Positions 45,846 to 55,337 of a DNA stretch of 64,000 bases are shown piece by piece. Origin of the DNA: Chryseobacterium takakiae. Its GTDB lineage: Bacteria > Bacteroidota > Bacteroidia > Flavobacteriales > Weeksellaceae. The translations under genes and the position numbers were made by a program. Location of the stretch: positions 149,380 through 213,379 of the forward strand of contig NZ_FQVO01000007.1 of assembly GCF_900129385.1 (NCBI RefSeq), read 5' to 3'. The notes below the pieces were generated by a model. The model saw only the letters and a list, made by a program, of their open reading frames with translations, was not told the DNA's origin and made no database searches. Position 1 is the stretch's first letter. Each line of letters starts with the position of its first letter.

Positions 45846-46409
45846 ATGAGTTACTGTTCAGCAATAGAAAGGATGAGCCCCGAAGACCGCAAGGCACTCC
45901 ATAAAAATTACCACGACAACCATTACGGTTTTCCCATTCATGATGATAATGAATTGTTCGGAAGACTGGTGATGGAGATCAACCAGGCAGGGCTTAGCTG
46001 GGAAACGATCCTGAAGAAGGAAGAAGGTTTCAGGAAGGCGTATGACAATTTTGATATTCAGAAAGTGGCGGCATATACAGAAGAAGACCGCGAAAAACTA
46101 TTGAATGACCCCGGGATTATCAGAAATAAATTAAAAGTCAATGCTGCCATAGAAAATGCAAAAACCATTATCGAATTACAAAAAGAATTTGGATCATTTG
46201 AAAAATGGCTGGAACATCATCACCCGAAAACACTGCCGGAATGGATGAAGCTTTTTAAGAAAACCTTCAAATTTACAGGCGGTGAAATTGTGAACGAATT
46301 TTTGATGAGCATCGGGTATTTAAAGGGAGCACATTCTGAAGATTGCAGTATCTACAAGGATGTGTTGAAGAAAAAACCTTTGTGGATGAAGGGAGACTCT
46401 AAAAAGTAA
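45846..46409 (+). CDS. tag: DNA-3-methyladenine glycosylase I
   Basis: 187 residues, the family length. It excises 3-methyladenine from alkylated DNA. The zinc-snap residues are in place: Cys near the N-terminus (MSYCSAIERM), the first His in KNYHDNHYGFP, and the C-terminal His and Cys in GAHSEDCSIYK. Helix-hairpin-helix and pocket motifs include LFGRLVMEINQAGLSWETIL and NRLKVNA-like RNKLKVNAAIENA. It is a single gene with no neighbour of related function. Confidence 0.94.
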   Translation: MSYCSAIERMSPEDRKALHKNYHDNHYGFPIHDDNELFGRLVMEINQAGLSWETILKKEEGFRKAYDNFDIQKVAAYTEEDREKLLNDPGIIRNKLKVNAAIENAKTIIELQKEFGSFEKWLEHHHPKTLPEWMKLFKKTFKFTGGEIVNEFLMSIGYLKGAHSEDCSIYKDVLKKKPLWMKGDSKK

Positions 46410-46457
46410 TTTTTGCGGTTTGACTTAGCGAAATAAGGTATCTATAATCGATTAATA

Positions 46458-46685
46458 TTAATAATTTAATTTTTTTAAAACCAAACCAATTGTCACAAGA
46501 AATATACCTGAGATTAAAACAGGAATATTAAAAACAAAACAAATTTCTGTCAATCTTACAAGGTAATCAGGGAACTTTCCGCGAGCAGTAAACATGGAAA
46601 TACCAAGGATAAACATGATTAGAAATAATGGAAACATACAGCAACCGATAATCAATAAATACTTGGAAATCTTTTTGTCCTTCAT
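46458..46685 (-). CDS. Small two-helix membrane protein
   Basis: 75 residues: a charged start (MKDKKISKY), two hydrophobic helices (LLIIGCCMFPLFLIMFILGI and FNIPVLISGIFLVTIGLVL) with a short loop between, and a Lys-rich end. I do not recognise a family. It follows the 123-residue gene by 17 bp on the same strand and is probably cotranscribed with it. Confidence 0.55.
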   Translation of the reverse strand: MKDKKISKYLLIIGCCMFPLFLIMFILGISMFTARGKFPDYLVRLTEICFVFNIPVLISGIFLVTIGLVLKKLNY

Positions 46686-46702
46686 ATCAAATCTTTAAAG
46701 TA

Positions 46703-47074
46703 TTATTCTTTCATTTGACTTTTCAGCCGCTCAATGAGCATGGTGATCATTCTTTTATGAAAGATATTCTTGTCTGAAATATAGATTTTCATCTCTTCAG
46801 CAGTAAACATTCCTACAGTCATTCCGATGAATGTATTCCTCAATGTATGATCCTTCCGGAGGCTCTGATCAATAAAACTCAGTTTCTTTTCTGTTGTTAA
46901 AGAATTAAAATCGGGTATTTTGGACACCGCATAATCCTGAAACAGCATAAGATAAATTTCATTTTGTAATTTAAGGATAGGCCGGAGCGTCTGGCTTTGA
47001 AAAGCTTCCGTCTCACTTGTATCGCCTGATACAGGAATTGATAATTGTTCTCTTAGGTCTGTTTTAGTTGGCAT
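46703..47074 (-). CDS. Conserved hypothetical protein (helical, Bacteroidetes type)
   Basis: 123 residues, soluble and helical, with no signal peptide. Characteristic stretches are QTLRPILKLQNEIYLMLFQD, SFIDQSLRKDHTLRNTFIGM and TVGMFTAEEM. I recall similar Bacteroidetes proteins, sometimes loosely labelled glyoxalase, but nothing in the sequence supports such a reaction. It lies between the DUF2199 gene and the small membrane-protein gene on the same strand. Confidence 0.65.
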   Translation of the reverse strand: MPTKTDLREQLSIPVSGDTSETEAFQSQTLRPILKLQNEIYLMLFQDYAVSKIPDFNSLTTEKKLSFIDQSLRKDHTLRNTFIGMTVGMFTAEEMKIYISDKNIFHKRMITMLIERLKSQMKE

Positions 47075-47110
47075 TTTTTTAAATTATATTATCTAATTTA
47101 CAGTATTTGC

Positions 47111-47608
47111 TCAACGGTTCAAAACAGAATCAATTCTTTTTTCAGCTTCTTCTTTTGAAATTCCATCATAAAAATCTTTTACAAAAGGATGATCGTGGCT
47201 TTCATGAGGATAAATAAATGGTCTTCCTATCTTATTATTTACAATAATATCCGTTGGGATAGATTCCTCAAACGAGTAATCGGGTAGATTATTTGATAGC
47301 CAGCCAAAATAGCCTGTTTCAAATTCTTCATTATGATAATTCTCAACATATTCATTATAGCTTTTCTCGCTTAAGGAAACCCAGACTCCATACTCAAGAT
47401 CCTGGCAGCTTTCATGCACCTGCTGAACGAGTACTGCTCTTATAAAATAAAAGCTCTCATCGGAATATCTGATGATAAATAAATCCGGAGATAATTCTGA
47501 ATTTTCAAGCTCTATATCAGATAGATCGTGATAAAATTGGGGTGCTGAATACGCTATAGCAGGCCAATCTTCCTTTTCTTCTCCACAGCATTGGCAAATG
47601 TATTTCAT
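47111..47608 (-). CDS. DUF2199 domain protein
   Basis: 165 residues. It opens with a zinc-ribbon-like CxxC (YICQCCGEEKEDWPAIAYSA), followed by the DUF2199 pattern FYFIRAVLVQQVHESCQDLE, YGVWVSLSEKSYNEYVENY, and YFGWLSNNLPDY. The C-terminus includes HESHDHPFVKDFYDGISKEE. Proteins of this group occur singly and in immunity-like contexts in many bacteria; the function is unknown. It is probably the first gene of a small minus-strand unit with the next two. Confidence 0.82.
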   Translation of the reverse strand: MKYICQCCGEEKEDWPAIAYSAPQFYHDLSDIELENSELSPDLFIIRYSDESFYFIRAVLVQQVHESCQDLEYGVWVSLSEKSYNEYVENYHNEEFETGYFGWLSNNLPDYSFEESIPTDIIVNNKIGRPFIYPHESHDHPFVKDFYDGISKEEAEKRIDSVLNR

Positions 47609-47726
47609 GTTTTTTATTTATTTTGAAATTAATTTCAATTGGCTTTTAATCTTCATAGGATTAAATTGGATTATAGTATATGAAATCTCTTTCATTCAAA
47701 ATTTATACTATAATTTTATTATGATT

Positions 47727-49313
47727 TTAACCCACCGTTTTCGTATCCTCTTCCTTCAGAATCTTTTTCTCCTTCATAGAAAGCATCATCCGTTCACACT
47801 TGTATTTATCCCATTCAAAATTATTGAGGAAATCAAGTGCTGCCTGGAAACCTCGGTTGAAAAGCTCTTCTTTTTCATCTTTCTTCATAAAGAAATTCAG
47901 CCAGCTGCTGATTCCGCAATTTACGGTCTGGATGCTGAACAGATGATAGAACGTATGTTTGGTAAGAAATGTTTTGTCGTTAAACCCTTTTAACGTGCTG
48001 ATAATATTTCCGGCGTAGGAGAGGGGAGATTTCAGAATCTGGGAAGCCGTTTTTCCTTTTTCTGAAAGTAGGTCGGAATCACTGGTGAGCTGTACACCAA
48101 ACAAAGGCATCCTCGGATAAAAAATATCAGAAGCATGGAAAAGATCAATCGGGAAATTGGAAATGCTTCCGCCATCAATGAAAACTCCTGCGGGATTAAT
48201 ATTTTCGGGAAGCGTATTCATCCAGAATTTCCAGGCATATTTTACAGAATCATCATTTTTATTAATTGCTTTTTGCATCGGTTCAAAAAAGAATGGCACT
48301 GACATGGAAGCACGTACAAACTCTGCCGGACTGATGTGCTTCAGCTCCTCTTCAGACCAGTACAGATTGGCCATCGTCGGAAGTTCCACTTTTATTTTGG
48401 CATTGATATCGGTTGTGATGACAATGTATTCTGATTTTAGGAGATAAAAAGGATCTTTTTTATAGTATTCGTTGTTGACCGTGCTGTCGTAAAATATTTT
48501 ATACCGGATCTTGTCAATATGCTCGATATTATTGATCCGGATTTCTTCAATGCTTTCCAGCGCTTTGTTGTAGTACTGCATTTCGTTTCCGTAGCGGTAG
48601 TTAAGGTTGAGATCTTTCCCTTTTTTAATAAACTTCTCATTAAGATCGGCTACTGTTTTAATGTCAAATTCGTTTAATGCATTTTTCATGGCCGTTAGAA
48701 AAGTATTTCCGGGATTCAGTCCAGAATTTCTTTTTTTCAGATCGGAATAAAGTTTTACGAAAAATAAAGCTCCAACAATCACCAGAAGCATGGGAATCGA
48801 GAATAGAACTTTTGTCTGCCATATTTTATCTGTCGGGAATACAAATGCCAGGATTCCGAAAAAAAGAAGAGTTCCGATAGCGAGATAGGCGTTGATCTTC
48901 AGGAAGTTTTTATTATTCAGCATGGAATGAATCGTTTTTCTTACATACGGTTTTCCATCCATAAAATCGGCAAAATTCCAGTTGAAGAGAATATTTTTAA
49001 TGGTTTCGCTTTTAGCATCTTCCTTAGTTTTGCATGCTGCAATCAGTATTGTATTGATGGCTCCTGCGCTTGTTCCTGCAATCTTAAGAAAACGGATCCC
49101 GAAGATTTCCAGTCCGTAAAGATAACCTACCAGAGCACTTCCCCAGACACCGCCTCCTTCCTGTACGAATTCTACATATTGATTTCCTTCCGCATCCAAA
49201 AGATCGGAAAATTCTTTTACCGAAATACGGTCGTGCATTGCTGCCAGCTTTTTTTTGGATTCTTCTGAAAGAACATCTTCTTCCAATATTTTTTTTAAGA
49301 TTTCAGGTTTCAT
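47727..49313 (-). CDS. Patatin-like phospholipase
   Basis: 528 residues. The oxyanion loop (EGGGVWGSALVGYL), the nucleophile elbow GTSAG (about residue 80) and the catalytic Asp in FIDGGSISNFPIDLF (about 381) make a complete Ser-Asp dyad. Between them lies an insertion with two membrane helices (AYLAIGTLLFFGILAFVF and VLFSIPMLLVIVGALFFV, about 145-190), so the enzyme is probably anchored in the inner membrane. It would release fatty acids from membrane lipids. It is a single gene, upstream of the DUF2199 unit. Confidence 0.9.
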   Translation of the reverse strand: MKPEILKKILEEDVLSEESKKKLAAMHDRISVKEFSDLLDAEGNQYVEFVQEGGGVWGSALVGYLYGLEIFGIRFLKIAGTSAGAINTILIAACKTKEDAKSETIKNILFNWNFADFMDGKPYVRKTIHSMLNNKNFLKINAYLAIGTLLFFGILAFVFPTDKIWQTKVLFSIPMLLVIVGALFFVKLYSDLKKRNSGLNPGNTFLTAMKNALNEFDIKTVADLNEKFIKKGKDLNLNYRYGNEMQYYNKALESIEEIRINNIEHIDKIRYKIFYDSTVNNEYYKKDPFYLLKSEYIVITTDINAKIKVELPTMANLYWSEEELKHISPAEFVRASMSVPFFFEPMQKAINKNDDSVKYAWKFWMNTLPENINPAGVFIDGGSISNFPIDLFHASDIFYPRMPLFGVQLTSDSDLLSEKGKTASQILKSPLSYAGNIISTLKGFNDKTFLTKHTFYHLFSIQTVNCGISSWLNFFMKKDEKEELFNRGFQAALDFLNNFEWDKYKCERMMLSMKEKKILKEEDTKTVG

Positions 49314-49426
49314 GGTGTTTGTGATTAGGTTAATTTTATAATATGCAGGTTTTGCAGATCATGTTAAAATTAATGATTATCATGAAATCTTTCGCCTCGT
49401 ATTTTCACGATAACCGAAACCGTAAA

Positions 49427-50326
49427 TTACCACTGCTTTCTTCTTGCGTAGATGAACGTGCAGATCACCACCAGAGCCATCAGTCCGAGTGTGAAAAAAT
49501 AGCCGTATTTGGTGTGGAGTTCCGGCATATTGTCGAAGTTCATCCCGTATACTCCGGCGATAAAAGTAATCGGTAAAAAATAAACGGAATAAATCGCAAG
49601 AACTTTCATCACCTGGTTGGCTTTCTGATCAGATAACGCCAGGAACATGGAAATAAGGTTGGTGATCTGAATATTCAGATGTTCAAAATCTGCTACCACA
49701 TCTTTATGCTTATCTTTCAAATCATAAATTTCCGAATCCTGAAGGTCTAAGAGCTTAAATTTATCAATAACATCGGCTGAAATGGTAAGAACCCTGGAAT
49801 TCAGGCCCGATTTTCTTTTCAGTCTGTACAATCTTTTGATCTGGTTGGTATGATTGGTATTTTTAAGGAAGATTTCGGTTTCAATATTATCCATCGTCTC
49901 AAAGAGACTTATTGATTCATCATCAAAGCTTTTCATAATCAGGAGAGCGAGTTTCAGAGCTATAAAATCGGGAGCGGTTTCCGTTGTAAGCTGAGAAATC
50001 TGCTTTTTAGTTTCCAGAAGGCTTTTGTTTTTCATCCGATGAATGGTAACAATGGTTTTGCCTACCAGGAAAATGCCGATTTTGGTACTGATATCACTTA
50101 TCGTATTGAGATTTTTACGTTCCTGCTCTGTGCTTTCACGCAGCAGGAAAAATTTCACGTCACCATCTTCTTCATATTTGGGAAGGTGATTGGGATCGAG
50201 GGTGTCTTCAAGCAGAAGATTATTGATCTCATATCTTTCGTGTAAAAATTTCAGGTCCTCCGCAGACGGAGCTTCCACATCTACCCATTCGCACTGGGAA
50301 TCTCTGTAAATAGTCTCAATTGGCAT
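49427..50326 (-). CDS. corA: CorA-family divalent cation (Mg2+) transporter
   Basis: 299 residues, slightly short for CorA. A cytoplasmic alpha/beta domain and a long stalk helix precede two C-terminal membrane helices. The signature YGMNFDNMPEL (GMN at about 260) follows helix 1 (VLAIYSVYFLPITFIAGV), and the tail is positively charged (YARRKQW), as in CorA pentamers. It imports Mg2+ and sometimes Co2+ or Ni2+. It is divergent from fabH with a short gap. Confidence 0.92.
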   Translation of the reverse strand: MPIETIYRDSQCEWVDVEAPSAEDLKFLHERYEINNLLLEDTLDPNHLPKYEEDGDVKFFLLRESTEQERKNLNTISDISTKIGIFLVGKTIVTIHRMKNKSLLETKKQISQLTTETAPDFIALKLALLIMKSFDDESISLFETMDNIETEIFLKNTNHTNQIKRLYRLKRKSGLNSRVLTISADVIDKFKLLDLQDSEIYDLKDKHKDVVADFEHLNIQITNLISMFLALSDQKANQVMKVLAIYSVYFLPITFIAGVYGMNFDNMPELHTKYGYFFTLGLMALVVICTFIYARRKQW

Positions 50327-50373
50327 ATAGTAAAAATAGTAATATTTTGAAAAACTATGTGTTAAATAAGTTT

Positions 50374-50381
50374 TATCTTTG
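50374..50381 (+). promoter_or_regulatory. -7 box of fabH promoter
   Basis: TATCTTTG at 50374-50381, 18 bp before the ATG at 50400. A TTG at 50347-50349 is 24 bp upstream, one base more than the usual range. Confidence 0.5.
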
Positions 50382-50399
50382 TCAAAATTAAAAAACTAT

Positions 50400-51422
50400 A
50401 TGATTAAAAGTACAATAAAGGGAATCGGATTTCATGTTCCGGACAATATTGTTACGAACGATGATCTGGCAAAATTAATGACCACCAATGACGAATGGAT
50501 AACGGAAAGAACCGGCATAAAAGAAAGGAGACACAGAGAGAACAGGAATGATTCCCAGGAAACCACGGCCTATCTTGGTTTCAAAGCCTCTGAGAAGGCG
50601 ATTGCCAATGCAGGGCTTACCTCAAAAGATATCGACTATATTATTTTTGCAACCCTTTCACCGGATTATTATTTTCCGGGATGTGGTGTTCTGCTTCAGG
50701 AAATGCTGGGTTGTGATACCATCGGAGCTTTGGATGTGAGAAACCAGTGTTCCGGGTTTGTATATGCAATGAGTGTTGCCAATGCTTTTATTAAGGCTGG
50801 AAACTATAAAAATATCCTCGTTGTAGGTGCAGAAATTCATTCTTTCGGACTTGATTTTTCGGATGAAGGAAGAGGGGTTTCCGTAATCTTCGGCGATGGA
50901 GCAGGAGCGATTGTACTTTCTGCCACGGAAGATGAGAATGCAGGGGATATCTTAGCCGTGAATATGCATTCTGAAGGAAAATTTGCAGATGAGCTTTGTA
51001 CACAGTTTCCGGGATCTAAATTCGGGTGGAGCGACAGAATGAGAAAAGAGCCGGAAAATGTTACCGATAAGGAGGTATATCCGATCATGAACGGAAATTT
51101 TGTTTTTAAACATGCGGTAACAAGATTCCCTGAAACGATGCAGGAAGCGCTTGATAAAGCCGGAAAAACTATTGATGATCTGGATATGTTTATTCCGCAT
51201 CAGGCTAATCTGAGAATTGCCCAGTTTGTACAGCAGAAATTCGGCCTTCCGGATGAAAAGATCCACAATAATATCCAGAAATACGGAAATACTACTGCAG
51301 CCTCAATTCCGATTGCTTTAAGCGAAGCCATTGAAGAAGGAAAGATCAAAAGAGGTGATCTGGTATTGCTTTCGGCTTTCGGAAGCGGTTTTACGTGGGG
51401 AAGTGTTTTGTTTGAATATTAA
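50400..51422 (+). CDS. fabH: 3-oxoacyl-ACP synthase III
   Basis: 340 residues from the ATG at 50400. A TTG seven codons earlier lies in the -7 box and is rejected. FabH condenses acetyl-CoA (or branched acyl-CoA) with malonyl-ACP to start fatty acid synthesis. The complete triad is visible: Cys in VRNQCSGFVYAM (about 116), His in FIPHQANLRI (about 266), Asn in YGNTTAASIPIALSEA (about 296). The TNDEWITERTGIKERR stretch near the N-terminus is typical. No other fab genes are adjacent, so this may be an additional paralog of a main copy elsewhere. Confidence 0.94.
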   Translation: MIKSTIKGIGFHVPDNIVTNDDLAKLMTTNDEWITERTGIKERRHRENRNDSQETTAYLGFKASEKAIANAGLTSKDIDYIIFATLSPDYYFPGCGVLLQEMLGCDTIGALDVRNQCSGFVYAMSVANAFIKAGNYKNILVVGAEIHSFGLDFSDEGRGVSVIFGDGAGAIVLSATEDENAGDILAVNMHSEGKFADELCTQFPGSKFGWSDRMRKEPENVTDKEVYPIMNGNFVFKHAVTRFPETMQEALDKAGKTIDDLDMFIPHQANLRIAQFVQQKFGLPDEKIHNNIQKYGNTTAASIPIALSEAIEEGKIKRGDLVLLSAFGSGFTWGSVLFEY

Positions 51423-51441
51423 TGAATAATAATAAAAAACA

Positions 51442-51475
51442 CGGCGCGGAAATTTATTTTCCGCGCCGAATTTTT
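51442..51475. terminator. Bidirectional terminator between fabH and the thioredoxin-like gene
   Basis: CGGCGCGGAAA / TTTCCGCGCCG stem with a 5-base loop (51442-51468) and T-runs on both strands; genes on either side converge. Confidence 0.88.
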
Positions 51476-51489
51476 ATGTTGAAATGTTC

Positions 51490-52650
51490 TTACAGACTGT
51501 TCAGTAACTTTTCAGTATCAGCATAATCTTCGCCCGATTTTTTTGCAAGCTCAATAGACTTTTCAGCCCAAAGTCTTGCGTTTTTCTTATCGCCTATTTT
51601 GTTGTAAAGATTGGCTAAAGTATCGGTATTCGCGTAATTTTCACTTTTCTTTACAGATTCCTGTGCCCAGGTCACTGCTTTTGCAAGGGATGCTTTATTG
51701 GTTACATTTTCAAAGAAGTTCCATGCGATAGAATTCAACTCTTCTGAAGAGGAAGCTGATGGATCTTTGTAAAGCTCAATTGTTGTTTTTTCGTAGGTGT
51801 CAATATCCTTATCTTTGAGAGCTCTGCTGGCTTTTGCTCTTTTCAGGATTCGTTCGGCTTCATCTTTTGTTAAAAACTTCTGGGCTTCTGCCATGAAAGA
51901 GTTGTCATTCCATTTTTTTGTATCAGCGTTGTATGCTTTTCTGATGGCGGTATTCACTTTTATGTTCTTATCAAAAGCTTCATATCTTTCTGCAGGAAGG
52001 ATTTTGGTAATTTCCGCTTTTTTAGCTACAAACGTTTTGTATAACGGACTTTCTGTACTTTGCGTTGCAGAAAGCAGCATCTGAACATCGTCTCTGTCAA
52101 ACTCGGGTTTTTCGCTGAAATACCGGTCAAGTACTCTTGCTGCAAACTCAGCATCATTGTACATGGTAAGGCCGGCAAGATTTTTCAGGAATTCAGGATC
52201 TTTTTCTCCATTTTCAAATTTCTGCTTCAGAGCGGTTAATCTTTTATTCGGATCTCCTGCATCTTTCGCAAACTGGATAAAATCATTTTCTTCGACATAT
52301 CCAAGTGTCCTGTGTACCACTTCACCGTTTCCGTCTACGAAAAGATAGGTAGGAAATGCTTTTACATTGTATTTTTTGGCAAGTTCTATTCCTTCTCCTT
52401 TTTCCATGTCGATTTTTGCATTTACGAAATGGGAATTATAGTAATCGCCAACAGCTTTCTGCGGAAAAACATTTTTCACCATAAGCTTACAAGGACCACA
52501 CCATGAAGCATAAGCATCGATGAATACCAGTTTGTTTTCTTTTTTTGCTTTAGCGAGAATCGTGCTGAAGTTGGTGTCTTCAAATTTGATTCCCTGTGCA
52601 AATGCCAGCGCGCCTATGAAAAGAGCTGAGAATATGGTTAATTTTTTCAT
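51490..52650 (-). CDS. Secreted thioredoxin-fold protein with C-terminal helical repeats
   Basis: 386 residues from the ATG at 52650, chosen because it opens the signal peptide (MKKLTIFSALFIGALAFAQ). Residues 20-150 form a thioredoxin domain with active site ASWCGPCKLM and the cis-Pro region KAFPTYLFVDGNGEV. The rest is helical, with TPR-like units at the C-terminus (WAQESVKKSENYANTDTLAN, then LYNKIGDKKNARLWAEKSIE). It should act as a periplasmic disulfide reductase or isomerase. Substrates are unknown. No cytochrome-biogenesis genes are nearby. Confidence 0.88.
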   Translation of the reverse strand: MKKLTIFSALFIGALAFAQGIKFEDTNFSTILAKAKKENKLVFIDAYASWCGPCKLMVKNVFPQKAVGDYYNSHFVNAKIDMEKGEGIELAKKYNVKAFPTYLFVDGNGEVVHRTLGYVEENDFIQFAKDAGDPNKRLTALKQKFENGEKDPEFLKNLAGLTMYNDAEFAARVLDRYFSEKPEFDRDDVQMLLSATQSTESPLYKTFVAKKAEITKILPAERYEAFDKNIKVNTAIRKAYNADTKKWNDNSFMAEAQKFLTKDEAERILKRAKASRALKDKDIDTYEKTTIELYKDPSASSSEELNSIAWNFFENVTNKASLAKAVTWAQESVKKSENYANTDTLANLYNKIGDKKNARLWAEKSIELAKKSGEDYADTEKLLNSL

Positions 52651-52811
52651 AATACTTTTTATTGATTGCAAATGTAATAATTATGTTAACAAATCAGTCT
52701 GTAATGCTTAAAAATTGTTACAGCATGACTTAGATTGTTTTCTTTGGTTAAGGTTAAAGTTTTTAAGGGAATTTCACTATTGAAACAGATTTGTACTATA
52801 TTAAGTTTGAA

Positions 52812-52838
52812 CAAAAAATCCGCAGATAGTTCTGCGGA
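52812..52838 (-). terminator. Terminator after small lipoprotein gene
   Basis: CCGCAGA / TCTGCGG stem (52831-52837 with 52820-52826) read on the minus strand, then ATTTTTT; directly past the stop at 52843. Confidence 0.8.
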
Positions 52839-52842
52839 GCTG

Positions 52843-53046
52843 TTATTTTGTAGCCGATGAATCTGATTTCGTTTTTAAAGTGTCTGTAGCATCCATTTCG
52901 GAATTTGCAGCAGCACTTTCACCCATGCTGTTTCTCATATATTCTTTGTTTCTTTCGTCTTTAAATTCTTCCCTGTTTTCTTTTTTTTGTGCGCAGCTTC
53001 CTAAAAATAATGCCGCAAAAACGGCTGCTGTGAATAATTTCGTCAT
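52843..53046 (-). CDS. Small lipoprotein, charged mature part
   Basis: 67 residues: lipoprotein signal (FAALFLGSC), then a short charged chain (QKKENREEFKDERNKEYMRN) and an Asp/Ser/Thr-rich tail (MDATDTLKTKSDSSATK). It has its own terminator, which supports it as a real gene. It resembles the next small lipoprotein in tail composition. The function is unknown. Confidence 0.68.
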   Translation of the reverse strand: MTKLFTAAVFAALFLGSCAQKKENREEFKDERNKEYMRNSMGESAAANSEMDATDTLKTKSDSSATK

Positions 53047-53148
53047 AATAATATTTTTAATGTTTAAGTATAATCAAATATAGTTATTAAAGATAAAAGA
53101 TAAAAGATAGTTTGATAATAATAGATATTAAAATTTTAAAACTAAAAA

Positions 53149-53168
53149 TCCCCAGAGTATTCTGAGGA
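53149..53168 (-). terminator. Terminator after second small lipoprotein gene
   Basis: TCCTCAGA / TCTGGGGA stem (53161-53168 with 53149-53156), read on the minus strand, followed by TTTTTAG; about 25 bp past the stop at 53194. Confidence 0.7.
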
Positions 53169-53193
53169 CTGTACATTGTAAATTCAACTATTA

Positions 53194-53406
53194 TTATTTA
53201 ACAGTAGTTGCTGAATCCATTTTCATTGCCGCGCTGTCAGGAGTAGTTGTGGTTGTACTCATGGTATCCGTTGTAGCGGGCATTGTATTGTCCATAGCAC
53301 TGTCTACTGCCGTTGAATCGGTATTGCTGTTTGACATGGAAGATTCCTTTGTTCCGCAACTTACTGCAATTACGCCTAATACTGCGATTAACATTAATTT
53401 TTTCAT
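53194..53406 (-). CDS. Small Asp/Ser/Thr/Met-rich lipoprotein
   Basis: 70 residues: lipoprotein signal (MKKLMLIAVLGVIAVSC), then a low-complexity mature part built of T/D/S/M/A (TDSTAVDSAMDNTMPATTDT). This composition looks disordered. Its own terminator follows. Similar low-complexity lipoproteins are common in Chryseobacterium-type genomes; the function is unknown. Confidence 0.65.
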   Translation of the reverse strand: MKKLMLIAVLGVIAVSCGTKESSMSNSNTDSTAVDSAMDNTMPATTDTMSTTTTTPDSAAMKMDSATTVK

Positions 53407-53514
53407 AATACTTTGTTTAGTGTGAGTAAAACACCCATCAATAATTATTCCGAAAATGGTATAAGGAATATTAAATATTCAATTATGTAATTAAATATTG
53501 TTAACAAACAAAAA

Positions 53515-53536
53515 AGCTCCGGAATATTCCGAAGCT
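53515..53536 (-). terminator. Terminator after pruA
   Basis: AGCTTCGGAATATTCCGGAGCT palindrome on the minus strand, followed by TTTTTTG; about 28 bp past the pruA stop. Confidence 0.8.
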
Positions 53537-53564
53537 GTATATATAATGATTACTATAATTGAAA

Positions 53565-55190
53565 TTATCCCAGATACGGATATTTGTAATCTTTTGGAGA
53601 AACAAAAGTCTCTTTTATGGATCGTACAGATGTCCATCTTAATAAGTTCATTTTAGAACCTGCTTTATCATTCGTTCCCGAAGCTCTGCCACCCCCAAAA
53701 GGCTGTTGGCCAACAACAGCACCGGTTGGCTTGTCGTTGATATAGAAGTTTCCGGAAGCGTTTTCCAGTGCTTTAAACGCTTCATTGACCGCATACCTGT
53801 CTTGTGCAAAAACAGATCCGGTTAATGAATAAGGAGAAGAAGAATCAACAAGTTCCAGTGTTTCAGCCCATTTGGAATCTTCATAAACATACACCGATAA
53901 GATAGGTCCAAAGATTTCTTCAATCATACTTTCGTACTGAGGATTTGTTGTTTCGATCACAGTTGGGTATACAAACCAGCCTTTAGCATCATCACATGTT
54001 CCTCCGATTATTACATTTGCTTCGTTTGAAGAATTGGCTCTGTCAATATATCCTTTACACTTCTCGAAAGAATTTTTATCAATTACCGCATTTACAAAGT
54101 TGGACGGATCTTCCGGTGAACCGATTTTAATAGAATTGATTTGAGTTTCCATTACTTTTTTCACATCAGCCCACAGTGACTGAGGAATATAAGCTCTTGA
54201 TGCTGCAGAACATTTCTGTCCCTGATATTCGAAGGCTCCTCTCACCAAAGCTGTTGCTACCGCTTCAACATTTGCGGAAGGGTGGGCAATTACGAAATCT
54301 TTTCCTCCGGTTTCCCCAACGATTCTTGGGTATGTTCTGTAATTATGGATATTGTCCCCGATCATTTTCCACATTCCCTGGAAAACTTTGGTAGAACCTG
54401 TAAAGTGGAGCCCTGCAAAATCTCTGTGCGCCAGTACCTTTTCCGCAGTTTCTTTACCATCTGTGAAAATCATGTTGATGACTCCGGCAGGAAGTCCAGC
54501 CTCCGTTAAAACATCCATGATTACTTTCGCAGAATAGATCTGCTTATCGGAAGGCTTCCAAACCACTACATTACCAAGCATTGCCATACAAGTCGGTAAG
54601 TTTCCTGAAATTGCCGTAAAGTTGAATGGTGTTACTGCAAAACAAAATCCTTCCAATGGTCTGTATTCTACTCTGTTCCAGATTCCTGCATCGGAAACCG
54701 GCTGTTCAGAATACATTTCCGTCATGAATTCCACATTAAATCTCAGGAAGTCTATGAATTCACAAGCCGCATCAATTTCAGCCTGGTGAACGTTTTTAGA
54801 CTGTCCGATCATCGTTGCTGCGTTGATGACATCTCTGTAAGGTCCTGCTAAAAGATCAGCAGCCTTTAAGAAAATTGCTGCCCGGTGTTCCCAGCCCAGT
54901 TCATTCCATTGCTTTTTTGCCGCCAGAGCTGCGTTAATCGCATCATCCACGTGCTGCATGGTTCCTCTGTGGTAAAATCCAAAATCATGAGCATGATCCT
55001 GCGGTGATTGAAGCTGAACTTTATCGTTCGTTCTTACTTCTTTACCGTTGATAATCATAGGGATTTCTATTTTCTCAGCCCACATTTTTTTATATTGAGC
55101 GATAAGGCTTTTTACTTCCGGAGTTCCCGGCGCATAAGAATTTACCGGTTCATTTACCGCAAAGGGTACTTGCGAAATTGCTTTAGACAT
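53565..55190 (-). CDS. pruA: L-glutamate gamma-semialdehyde dehydrogenase (P5C dehydrogenase)
   Basis: 541 residues, an aldehyde dehydrogenase of the single-domain, eukaryote-like P5CDH type. It oxidises the semialdehyde from proline breakdown to glutamate with NAD+. Visible signatures: YRPLEGFCFAVTPFNFTAIS (cofactor region), FTGSTKVF, the general base Glu in VGETGGKDFVIAHP (about 290), and the catalytic Cys in EYQGQKCSAASRAYIP (about 326), ending PFGGGRASGTNDKAG. No proline dehydrogenase gene lies next to it. Confidence 0.95.
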   Translation of the reverse strand: MSKAISQVPFAVNEPVNSYAPGTPEVKSLIAQYKKMWAEKIEIPMIINGKEVRTNDKVQLQSPQDHAHDFGFYHRGTMQHVDDAINAALAAKKQWNELGWEHRAAIFLKAADLLAGPYRDVINAATMIGQSKNVHQAEIDAACEFIDFLRFNVEFMTEMYSEQPVSDAGIWNRVEYRPLEGFCFAVTPFNFTAISGNLPTCMAMLGNVVVWKPSDKQIYSAKVIMDVLTEAGLPAGVINMIFTDGKETAEKVLAHRDFAGLHFTGSTKVFQGMWKMIGDNIHNYRTYPRIVGETGGKDFVIAHPSANVEAVATALVRGAFEYQGQKCSAASRAYIPQSLWADVKKVMETQINSIKIGSPEDPSNFVNAVIDKNSFEKCKGYIDRANSSNEANVIIGGTCDDAKGWFVYPTVIETTNPQYESMIEEIFGPILSVYVYEDSKWAETLELVDSSSPYSLTGSVFAQDRYAVNEAFKALENASGNFYINDKPTGAVVGQQPFGGGRASGTNDKAGSKMNLLRWTSVRSIKETFVSPKDYKYPYLG

Positions 55191-55337
55191 ATAGTTGTAT
55201 ATTTTTTATTTGCTAATGATACAAATTTACAACAATTATTCGGGTCGGAGAAAATCTGTCAGTAGTGAATTTTTTCAATTGAAAAGTATGTTGAATTAAC
55301 AATTCCCATTTACTTTTAACCTCTCATCTCTCATTTC